Shown: in pieces, positions 16,926 to 24,390 of the stretch
Layout of the letters: every line of letters begins with the position of its first letter
How positions within the stretch are numbered: position 1 is the stretch's first letter
Assembly (NCBI RefSeq): GCF_013322225.1
Contig: NZ_JAAMFB010000031.1
Coordinates: forward strand, 62,001 to 126,000
Reading direction: 5' to 3'
Length of the DNA stretch: 64,000 nt
Source: Agrobacterium larrymoorei
GTDB lineage: Bacteria; Pseudomonadota; Alphaproteobacteria; Rhizobiales; Rhizobiaceae
Position numbers and translations under genes: made by a program
Notes under the pieces: generated by a model
The model's input: only the letters and a program-made list of their open reading frames with translations
The model's database searches: none
What the model was told of the DNA's origin: nothing

Positions 16926-17332
16926 CCGAGGTTGAAACAGATCGCCACCGGCAAGGCATGGCAACCAGACGCGCAGTGCTTGGAAACGCTCATGTCGACC
17001 GGGCCGAAGCCAATTCAACTGAATTCGATCAGCCTTTTCAGTCTTTGATCACGGAAGCTGCTTGGGGTCACGTCTGGTCGCGCCCCAATTTTACAAAACG
17101 CGAGCGCTCGATCGTCACCATCGCTTTGCTCGCAGCACTTGGTCAGGATGACGAGGTTGCGATGCATGTTCGGGCAACCGCCAATACCGGCGCATCGCGT
17201 GACGATGTTCGCGAAGCCCTGTTGCATGTCGCCATTTATGCGGGCGTACCGGCAGCTAATCATGCGATCAAGATTGCCAAGCGGACCTATGAACAGATGG
17301 ATGCCGAAGTCGCAGCGCAGGGAGGAATGTGA
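16922..17332 (+). CDS. pcaC: 4-carboxymuconolactone decarboxylase PcaC
   Basis: This small AhpD-like enzyme (136 residues) decarboxylates gamma-carboxymuconolactone to the enol-lactone used by PcaD. Family marks are [20 protein letters not shown] and [21 protein letters not shown], followed by [12 protein letters not shown]. It is a stand-alone protein, unlike the PcaD-PcaC fusion (PcaL) of some bacteria. Its start overlaps the pcaD stop. Confidence 0.96.
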   Translation: MTEVETDRHRQGMATRRAVLGNAHVDRAEANSTEFDQPFQSLITEAAWGHVWSRPNFTKRERSIVTIALLAALGQDDEVAMHVRATANTGASRDDVREALLHVAIYAGVPAANHAIKIAKRTYEQMDAEVAAQGGM

Positions 17333-17334
17333 GG

Positions 17335-18084
17335 ATGTCCACCAACTCAAACAGGAAGCCCGAAACAGGTGCATTTTTTGCCCGTGACATGAACTGGCAC
17401 GCCCCGGCATTGACCCCGGGCTACAAGACCTCGGTGCTTCGGTCCCCGCAGCGTGCGTTGTTATCGCTGGATGGAACGATTTCGGAAACGACCGGCCCGG
17501 TGTTCGGGCATTCGATGATCGGCGAACTGGATAATGACCTGATCTTCAACTATGCCAGCCCCGGTGAAAGCGCCATCGGTGAGCGTATCATCGTTCATGG
17601 AAGGGTACTGGACGAGAGAGGACGGCCGGTGCCAGGCGCTCTGCTGGAGTTTTGGCAGGCAAACGCGGGCGGGCGATATCGGCATAAAAAGGAAACCTAT
17701 CTCGCGGCCATCGACCCGAATTTCGGTGGTTGTGGACGCGCGATCACGGACGATGACGGGCACTACGCATTCCGCACGGTAAAACCCGGCGCATATCCTT
17801 GGCCGAACGGCGTAAACGACTGGCGGCCTGCCCATATCCATTTTTCGGTCTTCGGCTCCGGCTTCTCCCAGCGTCTGATCACCCAGATGTATTTTGAGGG
17901 AGACCCGATGATCTGGAAATGTCCGATCGTGAATACGATACCTGACAAGGCCGCTATCGAACAGCTGATCGCTCCGCTCGATTGGGGCGCTACCATCCCG
18001 ATGGACTCACGCGCTTTCAAATTCGACATCGTGCTTCGGGGGCGCCGCTCGACGCTTTTCGAAAACCGGATGGAGGGCAACTGA
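17335..18084 (+). CDS. pcaH: Protocatechuate 3,4-dioxygenase beta subunit PcaH
   Basis: This subunit carries the non-haem Fe(III) centre that cleaves protocatechuate between the hydroxyls to 3-carboxy-cis,cis-muconate. The ATG at 17335, 9 bases after GGAGG, gives 249 residues; a GTG at 17329 is too close to the ribosome site. The iron ligands are recognisable as Tyr115 (GRYRHK), Tyr154 (GAYPW) and His167/His169 (RPAHIHF). It starts two bases after the pcaC stop and overlaps the pcaG start by one base. Confidence 0.96.
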   Translation: MSTNSNRKPETGAFFARDMNWHAPALTPGYKTSVLRSPQRALLSLDGTISETTGPVFGHSMIGELDNDLIFNYASPGESAIGERIIVHGRVLDERGRPVPGALLEFWQANAGGRYRHKKETYLAAIDPNFGGCGRAITDDDGHYAFRTVKPGAYPWPNGVNDWRPAHIHFSVFGSGFSQRLITQMYFEGDPMIWKCPIVNTIPDKAAIEQLIAPLDWGATIPMDSRAFKFDIVLRGRRSTLFENRMEGN

Positions 18085-18698
18085 TGGTACAGAAACTTCA
18101 TACCCTGAAAGAGACGCCATCACAAACGGCTGGCCCTTATGTCCATATCGGGCTGACGCCGAATTTCTGTGACATTCGTGGCGTCTACGACAACGATCTC
18201 GGGACGGTAATGGTCAACGACCAGACCGTGGGCGAACGCATCGCCATCCGCGGGCGTATCTTCGACGGAGCCGACATGCTTGTGCGCGATGCGATTGCAG
18301 AAATCTGGCAGGCCGACAGCGCTGGCCTTTACAACAGCCCTTCGGAAATGCGTGGTAGTGCCGATCCCAATTTCACCGGTTGGGGGCGCTGTCCCACCAA
18401 TGGAGATGACGGGTTTTTCCATTTCGAAACCATCAAGCCGGGCAAGGTTCCATTTAAAGACGGACGCTGGATGGCACCGCATATCACGCTTTGGATTGTA
18501 GCGCGCGGCATCAATATGGGCCTGCACACACGTATCTATTTCCCCGAGGAAACCGACGCCAACGCGGTCGATCCATTGTTGCTGCGCATAGAACATCGCA
18601 GTCGCGTCGAGACGATGATCGCGCAAAAGGAAGGTAACAGCTATACGATCGATATCCATCTTCAGGGACCTAAGGAAACGGTCTTCCTCGATATCTAA
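18084..18698 (+). CDS. pcaG: Protocatechuate 3,4-dioxygenase alpha subunit PcaG
   Basis: This is the non-catalytic but structurally required partner of PcaH, 204 residues. It begins [21 protein letters not shown], matching the PSQTxGPY alpha-subunit N-terminus. It contains AEIWQADSAGLY and APHITLWIVARGINMG, where the iron ligands of the beta subunit are not kept. The ATG overlaps the pcaH TGA (TGATG), which favours equal synthesis of the two subunits. Confidence 0.96.
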   Translation: MVQKLHTLKETPSQTAGPYVHIGLTPNFCDIRGVYDNDLGTVMVNDQTVGERIAIRGRIFDGADMLVRDAIAEIWQADSAGLYNSPSEMRGSADPNFTGWGRCPTNGDDGFFHFETIKPGKVPFKDGRWMAPHITLWIVARGINMGLHTRIYFPEETDANAVDPLLLRIEHRSRVETMIAQKEGNSYTIDIHLQGPKETVFLDI

Positions 18699-18736
18699 TC
18701 GTCTCGATCTTTTGGCCCATTCAATCCGGATTTCTC

Positions 18737-19795
18737 ATGCCTCTGTCCCCCTTCGATCATCCTTTTCTGTCAGGCATTTTCGGGGATGATGAAATCGCGT
18801 CCCGGCTTTCGGCGGACGCCGATCTGAATGGAATCCTTGCCTTCGAAGGCGCTTTGGCTCGCGCTCAAGCAGGCCTTGGCATCATCCCTTCGCAGGCCGC
18901 TGACAGAATCTCGACTGTATGCGACAGTTTCGTTCCGGATATGCCCAAGCTGAAAGCCGCAGTCGCATCAGACGCCGTCGTTGTGCCCGAACTGGTCAGG
19001 CAGTTACGTGATGCGCTCGGCGGCGATGCTGCCAGTCATATCCACTTCGGCGCCACCAGTCAGGATGCCATCGACACCAGTCTGATGCTCCGGCTCAAGG
19101 CCATCGTGCCTGTCTTCGAAGAGCGTCTGTCGAGGATCATAGCGCTGCTTGAAGGTCTGGATAAGCGCTTCGGCGCAGTTCCTTTGATGGGCTATACCCG
19201 CATGCAGGCCGCCATCCCGATTCGTGTTTCAGATCGTTTGAAAAGCTGGAGGGCTCCGCTGGAGCGGTGTGTCGCATCGTTTTCCAGTTTCGAATTTCCG
19301 GTTCAATTGGGTGGGGCCGCCGGTACGCTCGATAAATTGGGACAAAATGGCCCTGCCGTTCGAGCAGCACTAGCAAGAGAACTCGACCTTGTAGACGTTG
19401 AGCAGTGGCACAGCCAGAGAGACCCTATTGTGGCCATCGGACAGCAGTTGTCCTTGGTGACCGGCGCGGTCGGCAAGATGGGGCAGGATATTGCGCTTAT
19501 GGCTCAGGATGGGCGTGAAATTACCATGGTGGGTGGCGGTAAGTCGTCCGCCATGGCGCATAAGCAAAATCCGGTTGCCGCAGAAACACTGGTCGCGCTT
19601 GCGCGGTACAACGCCATGCAGGTCTCTGGATTGCATCATTCGCTAGTGCATGAACAGGAGCGCTCCGGTGCAGCCTGGACACTGGAGTGGATGATCTTGC
19701 CGCAAATCGTGCTCGCAGCCGGTGCCTCACTGCGTCTGGGCGAAGAGGTGCTGAAAATGGTGAGAAGGATCGGTGCGGCTGATAGCGTCGGCTAA
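18737..19795 (+). CDS. pcaB: 3-carboxy-cis,cis-muconate cycloisomerase PcaB
   Basis: This fumarase/adenylosuccinate-lyase superfamily enzyme converts 3-carboxymuconate to gamma-carboxymuconolactone. The 352-residue product has HFGATSQDAIDT, GYTRMQAA and the superfamily signature in GGGKSSAMAHKQNPV (GSSxMxxKxNP type). It is shorter than the roughly 450-residue Pseudomonas enzyme, which fits the compact rhizobial form. It is the last gene of pcaDCHGB and ends 12 bases from the convergent aroE-like gene. Confidence 0.95.
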   Translation: MPLSPFDHPFLSGIFGDDEIASRLSADADLNGILAFEGALARAQAGLGIIPSQAADRISTVCDSFVPDMPKLKAAVASDAVVVPELVRQLRDALGGDAASHIHFGATSQDAIDTSLMLRLKAIVPVFEERLSRIIALLEGLDKRFGAVPLMGYTRMQAAIPIRVSDRLKSWRAPLERCVASFSSFEFPVQLGGAAGTLDKLGQNGPAVRAALARELDLVDVEQWHSQRDPIVAIGQQLSLVTGAVGKMGQDIALMAQDGREITMVGGGKSSAMAHKQNPVAAETLVALARYNAMQVSGLHHSLVHEQERSGAAWTLEWMILPQIVLAAGASLRLGEEVLKMVRRIGAADSVG

Positions 19796-19807
19796 GTCAC
19801 CATGCCT

Positions 19808-20635
19808 TCATAATTTGGCGATCTCACGAAGGTTCTCCGCCGTCGTTGTCGGCAGGCCAAAGAACTCCAGATAAGCCGGGATTTGTTCGAAAAGCATGTC
19901 CGTGCCGACCTGATAGTCGCAGCCTTGCGACCGCGCAGCAGCCAGAAACGGGGTGATCTCCTTGCTCAAGACGACCTCACCTGCGAAAGCGCTGGGAGAT
20001 ATGCGCGTGACATCGAATGGAAGAGGATCGCCTTCGTTCATCCCAAGCGGCGTCGCATTGATAACGATGTCGTATCCTGCCGGATCGGAATGGCCAGTCA
20101 GCACTTTCATATCCGGGCAGTAACGACGCAATCTGCTAGCAAGCCCCTCCATCATGGGGATCGATGCGTCTGATAAAGCCAGTTCCGCAAGGCCAGCCTT
20201 TGCCAGCGACGCGGCGATTGCCGAGCCGACACCGCCGGCTCCCGCCATGATTGCTCGACGTCCCTTTATCTCCCTGCCGCGGCGCAGGGCTCCACGCACG
20301 AAACCTTCGCCGTCAAACATATCGCCAACGAGCCCGCCATCATCACGAAGCCTGACGGCATTGCACGCACCCGCGACCTGCGCGTTGACGGAAATCTCGT
20401 CCAGCAATTCCATCGTGGTGATTTTGTGCGGCATGGTGATCAGCGCACCATGGATATTGGACAGACGAAAAACCAGTTTCAGGAAGGTGCGGTAGTCTTC
20501 CGGCTTGCATCCCATCGGGACAACGACCGCATCGATCCCGTTCTTTTCGAAATAGGGATTATAGATCAACGGTGCCTTGAAAGAGTGTGTCGGGTACCCG
20601 AGATGTGCAATGAGTTTCGTGTTGCCGCTGATCAT
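19808..20635 (-). CDS. Shikimate/quinate dehydrogenase (AroE family)
   Basis: This 275-residue member of the shikimate dehydrogenase family has the catalytic Lys71 in ITMPHK, Asp108 in GDMFDGEGF, the Rossmann loop GAGGVG (132-137), INATPLGM and a C-terminal VGTDMLFEQIPAYLEFFG. The substrate Ser-x-Ser motif is altered to THSF. Asp156 ends the second beta strand (ALSDAS), where NADP-dependent AroE proteins carry Asn-Arg-Thr. That suggests NAD use and a catabolic direction. It is last in the operon with aroQ-like and ABC genes and faces quiC, so oxidation of imported quinate or shikimate is the likely job. Confidence 0.9.
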   Translation of the reverse strand: MISGNTKLIAHLGYPTHSFKAPLIYNPYFEKNGIDAVVVPMGCKPEDYRTFLKLVFRLSNIHGALITMPHKITTMELLDEISVNAQVAGACNAVRLRDDGGLVGDMFDGEGFVRGALRRGREIKGRRAIMAGAGGVGSAIAASLAKAGLAELALSDASIPMMEGLASRLRRYCPDMKVLTGHSDPAGYDIVINATPLGMNEGDPLPFDVTRISPSAFAGEVVLSKEITPFLAAARSQGCDYQVGTDMLFEQIPAYLEFFGLPTTTAENLREIAKL

Positions 20636-20669
20636 CGGCCTGACCTCCCGGCTGCAAATTCAAACCGCA

Positions 20670-21440
20670 TCAATGCCGCCCAAGAATTTCACCCAGGAAC
20701 TTCCGGGTACGTTCATGTTTGGGATTAGAGAAAAATTCGGCGGGAGGCGCCTCCTCGATGATTGCGCCGCTTGCCATGAAGATCACGCGATCAGCAACCT
20801 GACGCGCGAAGCCCATTTCGTGAGTCACGCAGATCATCGTCATACCCTCATCGGCCAATGCGATCATCGTGTCGAGAACTTCCTTGACCATTTCGGGGTC
20901 TAGCGCTGACGTCGGCTCATCGAACAGCATCGCCTTCGGCCGCATGCAAAGCGCGCGGGCAATGGCGACGCGCTGTTGCTGCCCACCCGAAAGCTGTGCT
21001 GGATATTTGTCGGCCTGTTCGGAAATCTTGACTCTTTCCAGCAGTTGGCGCGCGCGCTCCTCGGCCTGCGATTTATCGAGACCGAGCGACTTCACGGGGG
21101 CCAGCATGCAGTTCTGCAAAACCGTCAGGTGAGGGAACAGATTGAACTGCTGAAAAACCATCCCGACCTCGCGGCGCACCGCATCGATCGATTTCGAACC
21201 GTGTCCAAGGGGTATTCCACCCACATGGATGTCACCTTTCTGATAGTCTTCAAGATGATTGATGCAGCGGATGAGGGTGGATTTACCACTGCCGGAAGGG
21301 CCGCAGAGGACGATCTTCTCGCCCTTGGAAACCGATATATTGATATTGTCCAGTGCCTGAAAAGCACCGTACCACTTGCTCACGCCAGACAGGCTGATCA
21401 TCGGTTCGGCGAGATTTTCTCTCGCTACGGTCTGGTTCAT
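20670..21440 (-). CDS. Amino-acid-type ABC transporter ATP-binding protein (quinate/shikimate operon)
   Basis: This GlnQ/HisP-type ATPase has Walker [22 protein letters not shown], signature [17 protein letters not shown], Walker [15 protein letters not shown] and VTHEMGFA. The ATG at 21440 is preferred because GGAG lies 9 bases upstream. ATG 21476 directly abuts the permease stop and would add 12 residues. It drives the importer formed by the two permeases and binding protein at 21477-24200. Its position between aroQ-like and aroE-like genes suggests quinate/shikimate rather than an amino acid as substrate. Confidence 0.92.
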   Translation of the reverse strand: MNQTVARENLAEPMISLSGVSKWYGAFQALDNINISVSKGEKIVLCGPSGSGKSTLIRCINHLEDYQKGDIHVGGIPLGHGSKSIDAVRREVGMVFQQFNLFPHLTVLQNCMLAPVKSLGLDKSQAEERARQLLERVKISEQADKYPAQLSGGQQQRVAIARALCMRPKAMLFDEPTSALDPEMVKEVLDTMIALADEGMTMICVTHEMGFARQVADRVIFMASGAIIEEAPPAEFFSNPKHERTRKFLGEILGRH

Positions 21441-21476
21441 CGGTGAAACTCCGGTATTGATGGGATCGCGCCACAT

Positions 21477-22118
21477 CTATCGATTGGCAGCTACAAATTT
21501 GCGCTCGAGACGCGCGCCGTAGATGGTGAGCGGGCAGCACATGAGGAAGTAGAGAATTCCCACCACGCCGAAGACTGTCAGCGGCTGGAAGATCTGATTG
21601 GATATGATGTTTCCTGCACGGGTAAGCTCGGTAAAACCAACGATCGAAGCAAGCGAGGTTCCCTTGATCAGTTGCACGAGGAAGCCGATCGTTGCCGGAA
21701 GCGAAATCCGTATTGCCTGCGGCAAAACAACATCTTTCATGCGCGATATATAACCGAGGCTCAAAGCTTTTGCCGCCTCAGTCTGGCCGCGCGGAACCGC
21801 TTCAATCGAGCCGCGCCAGATCTCGCCTAGAAAGGCGCTGGCGTGCAGTGTTAGCCCCACCGAAACCGCTGCCCAGGCATCCATCTGGATGCCGATCAGT
21901 GCAAGACCATAATAGACGACGAACAGCTGCATCAGAAGCGGCGTTCCCTGAAAGACGGCAATGTAACCGGCTGTCACGCGTTCTAAAACGGCGATGCCGG
22001 AAGTGCGCGCCAATGCCACCAGAAGTCCGGCGATGCACCCGCATACGAACGCCACAACGGACAGGGCTACCGTCCACTTCAGCCCAATGAGAAGGAATAG
22101 AAACTCATCTTGTCCCAT
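21477..22118 (-). CDS. Amino-acid-type ABC transporter permease (quinate/shikimate operon)
   Basis: This 213-residue inner-membrane protein has several hydrophobic helices and the HisM-type loop IWRGSIEAVPRGQTEAAKAL ending VVLPQAIR. FQGTPLLMQLFVVYY is the usual upstream block. It forms the channel with the neighbouring permease (22131-22799), from which it is separated by 12 bases. Confidence 0.92.
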   Translation of the reverse strand: MGQDEFLFLLIGLKWTVALSVVAFVCGCIAGLLVALARTSGIAVLERVTAGYIAVFQGTPLLMQLFVVYYGLALIGIQMDAWAAVSVGLTLHASAFLGEIWRGSIEAVPRGQTEAAKALSLGYISRMKDVVLPQAIRISLPATIGFLVQLIKGTSLASIVGFTELTRAGNIISNQIFQPLTVFGVVGILYFLMCCPLTIYGARLERKFVAANR

Positions 22119-22130
22119 GTGATTTCCTCC

Positions 22131-22799
22131 TCACTTGACCGGATAGCTGAAGTAGCGGGCAGAGAAGATGGCAAAGATGCGCATCATCACCCAGGAAATG
22201 ACGAGATAGAGCGCCGTCACCGTGAAATAGACCTCGAAGCTGCGGAAGCTGTCGGATTCGATGCGTTGCGAAACCGAGGTCAGCTCATAGGCGGAGATTG
22301 CCGATGCGATGCTGGTCGTGAGCGTCAGCAGAATGAACTGGCTTGTTAGTGACGGATAGATTGCTCTCAAGGCAGGCTTGAGGACGATAAGCCTGAAGAC
22401 CTGAGCTTTATGCAGGCCGAGTGCAAGTCCAGCTTCGATCTGTCCCTTCGAGATCGACTGCACGCCGCCTCGAATGATTTCTATGGCGTAGGCACCGCCA
22501 TTGATGCCGAGTGCGATAATCGCGGTCGGTGTGGGATCAAGACGAATACCGGCCAAGGGCAGCGCAAAATAAATGAAGAATATCTGCACCAGAAAAGGCG
22601 TGTTGCGGATGATTTCCACGAAGCCGATAATCAGCCAACGCAGCGCCTTGACCGGCGACTGACGCAGGACAACTCCGCCGATGCCGATTATGATTGCTAG
22701 AAACATGCCGCAAAAGGCGAGCGTCAGGGTTCCGAGGCAGGCCCACAGAAGATTAGGCAGCCCTTCGATAACCGGTGTAAAATCAAGAGTGTAATTCAT
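22131..22799 (-). CDS. Amino-acid-type ABC transporter permease (quinate/shikimate operon)
   Basis: This 222-residue permease has FVEIIRNTPFLVQIFFIYFA, the cytoplasmic signature EIIRGGVQSISKGQIEAGLALG and the IVLKPALR end. It lies 21 bases before the aroQ-like gene on the map, which means just downstream of it in transcription. That gene order (binding protein, dehydratase, permeases, ATPase, dehydrogenase) interleaves transport and catabolic genes. Confidence 0.92.
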   Translation of the reverse strand: MNYTLDFTPVIEGLPNLLWACLGTLTLAFCGMFLAIIIGIGGVVLRQSPVKALRWLIIGFVEIIRNTPFLVQIFFIYFALPLAGIRLDPTPTAIIALGINGGAYAIEIIRGGVQSISKGQIEAGLALGLHKAQVFRLIVLKPALRAIYPSLTSQFILLTLTTSIASAISAYELTSVSQRIESDSFRSFEVYFTVTALYLVISWVMMRIFAIFSARYFSYPVK

Positions 22800-22820
22800 T
22801 GCCTCTCCTGCTTCCCGTCT

Positions 22821-23264
22821 TCAGCGCGGTGCAACCATTCCGGCCATAGCCTCGATTGCGAGTTCATAGCCGCGCGCGCCAAATCCAATCATGATCCCGG
22901 TCGCTGTGCGGGAAATAAGGGAATTATGGTAGATGCTTTCGCGTGCGTGCACATTCGAGATATGCAGCTCGATTTTGGGCCCTTCGAACGTCTTCAGGGC
23001 ATCTAAAAGCGCGATAGACGTGAATGTATACGCCGCTGGATTGATGATGATGCCGCAGGCAAGCTTGCGTGCCTGGTGAACGGATTCGACCAGTTCGCCT
23101 TCGAAGTTTGTCTGGCGAAAGTCGACTGCAAATCCGAGGGAAGCTGCCTTTGCCTCACATGCTCCCTTAATATCGGCAAGGGTCGCGGTGCCATAGATGG
23201 AAGGTTCACGCTCACCCAGAAGATTGAGGTTGGGACCGTTCAGCACAAAAATAGTCTGGCTCAT
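22821..23264 (-). CDS. Type II 3-dehydroquinate dehydratase homologue (AroQ family) with altered substrate pocket
   Basis: This 147-residue protein would convert 3-dehydroquinate to 3-dehydroshikimate. The start MSQTIFVLNGPNLNLLG is typical. The sequence aligns without gaps to the residue numbers I recall for the Mycobacterium enzyme: Arg19, Tyr24, Asn75, Asp88, His101 and Ser103 are kept. Residue 81 is Phe instead of His (AYTFTS), and 112 is Tyr instead of Arg (SIYHNS). Both normally bind the substrate, so activity on dehydroquinate may be changed or a related substrate used. It lies in a quinate/shikimate-type transport operon, not a biosynthetic one. Confidence 0.9.
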   Translation of the reverse strand: MSQTIFVLNGPNLNLLGEREPSIYGTATLADIKGACEAKAASLGFAVDFRQTNFEGELVESVHQARKLACGIIINPAAYTFTSIALLDALKTFEGPKIELHISNVHARESIYHNSLISRTATGIMIGFGARGYELAIEAMAGMVAPR

Positions 23265-23283
23265 CGCAAATGGCTCCGGCCGC

Positions 23284-23337
23284 ACCGGCGCGCCGGCATA
23301 ACGGGGCACCGATGCTGGCGCCCGCAGTTCGGGCGCC
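23284..23337 (-). repeat. Intercistronic hairpins between binding-protein and aroQ-like genes
   Basis: GGCGCCCG (23317-23324) pairs perfectly with CGGGCGCC (23330-23337) around a 5-base loop. A self-complementary stretch ACCGGCGCGCCGG lies at about 23284-23297. There is no T-run. Such stems after a binding-protein gene usually protect its mRNA or partly stop transcription, giving more binding protein than permease. Confidence 0.6.
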
Positions 23338-23369
23338 GTCTCGTGTTTTAGAATGGGACGGAATACGGC

Positions 23370-24200
23370 TTAATTCGCTGTGAACGAAATGCCTTCCAGG
23401 CTCTTCGGGAACTCTGGAACGGGAACCTTCATCCACTTGTCGTAGATTTTCTGAAGTTCGCCATTTGCCTTGATCTTGTCGATGAAGGCATTCACCGCAA
23501 CGTTGATTTCCTTTTCCCCTAGACGCGTGCAGGCACCGTTGTAGAGTTTCTGGAATTCAAGTTTGTTTTCGTACTTTCCAGGTACGGCCTTCTCAACCCT
23601 ATCCAGGTAGAAGATGTTGCCACCGAGAGCGTCGACCTGACCGGATGCGAGCGCCTGTACACTGGCTGCGTCGCCATCATATCGGCGGATCGTTGCGGTT
23701 GGGGGTGCATTCTTGGTGACCTGCGTATCCTGCGCTGCGCCCTTGGCAACGCTGATCGTAAGACCAGCCATATCTTCGTTCGTCTTGATGGATTTGTCCT
23801 TGGGGCCGATAAGGACGATGGCATTGGCGTTATAGGGCTGGCTGAACTGAACGGCCTTCGCGCGGTCCGGCAACATTGCCATCGTCGCGAACAGGATATC
23901 GACACGACCGGATGTCAATGCGGGAATTCTGTTGTTGACCTCAAGTGGAACGAATTCGACCTCGACGCCAAGTTCCTTGGCGAACAGGGTGCCCATTTCG
24001 GCATCGAAGCCGTCCTGCTTTCCGGCGCTGGTCACAAAGCCCCAAGGTGGGTTGTCGCCCTGAATGCCCACGACGAGCTTGCCCTTGGCCTTGATTTCTT
24101 CCGGTGTGATGGCCGCTGCCGGCTGTGATAGCGATGCCGCCGTCATAAGCGCTGCTGCCCCCAGAAGCGCATTGCGGCGGCTAATTTTCAATCCGAACAT
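23370..24200 (-). CDS. Periplasmic binding protein, family 3, of the quinate/shikimate-type importer
   Basis: This 276-residue solute-binding protein starts at ATG 24200, 5 bases after AGGAGG. The N-terminus MFGLKISRRNALLGAAALM has a twin-arginine pattern (SRRNALLG) before a hydrophobic stretch and an Ala-rich cleavage site, so Tat export is possible. Mature marks are KLVVGIQGDNPPWGFVTS, DGFDAEMGTLFAKELGVEVE and RVDILFATMAM. It is the first gene of the six-gene operon and is divergent from quiC. The ligand is inferred from context as quinate, shikimate or dehydroshikimate. Confidence 0.9.
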   Translation of the reverse strand: MFGLKISRRNALLGAAALMTAASLSQPAAAITPEEIKAKGKLVVGIQGDNPPWGFVTSAGKQDGFDAEMGTLFAKELGVEVEFVPLEVNNRIPALTSGRVDILFATMAMLPDRAKAVQFSQPYNANAIVLIGPKDKSIKTNEDMAGLTISVAKGAAQDTQVTKNAPPTATIRRYDGDAASVQALASGQVDALGGNIFYLDRVEKAVPGKYENKLEFQKLYNGACTRLGEKEINVAVNAFIDKIKANGELQKIYDKWMKVPVPEFPKSLEGISFTAN

Positions 24201-24318
24201 ATCATTTCCTCCTGTGATAGCTCTTTGCCAGCCACGTGTCCTCCAGCTGGTATCAACCAGAAGCTCGCATAAGGCCTTCATCAAATCAACCGAGTTTTTT
24301 AAAAATCTATGATAAAAA

Positions 24319-24349
24319 TTGCTTAAGCGTTGATAGTCTGCTTTATACT
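24319..24349 (+). promoter_or_regulatory. Possible quiC promoter
   Basis: TTGCTT at 24319-24324 and TATACT at 24344-24349 are separated by 19 bases in an AT-rich stretch about 42 bases before the quiC start. The spacing is longer than ideal. The palindrome GCTTAAGC (24321-24328) overlaps the -35-like element and could be part of a regulator site. Confidence 0.3.
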
Positions 24350-24390
24350 ATGGGTCTAGCGCCTGAGTTTGTTGTTTGGAGGAGCAAGAT

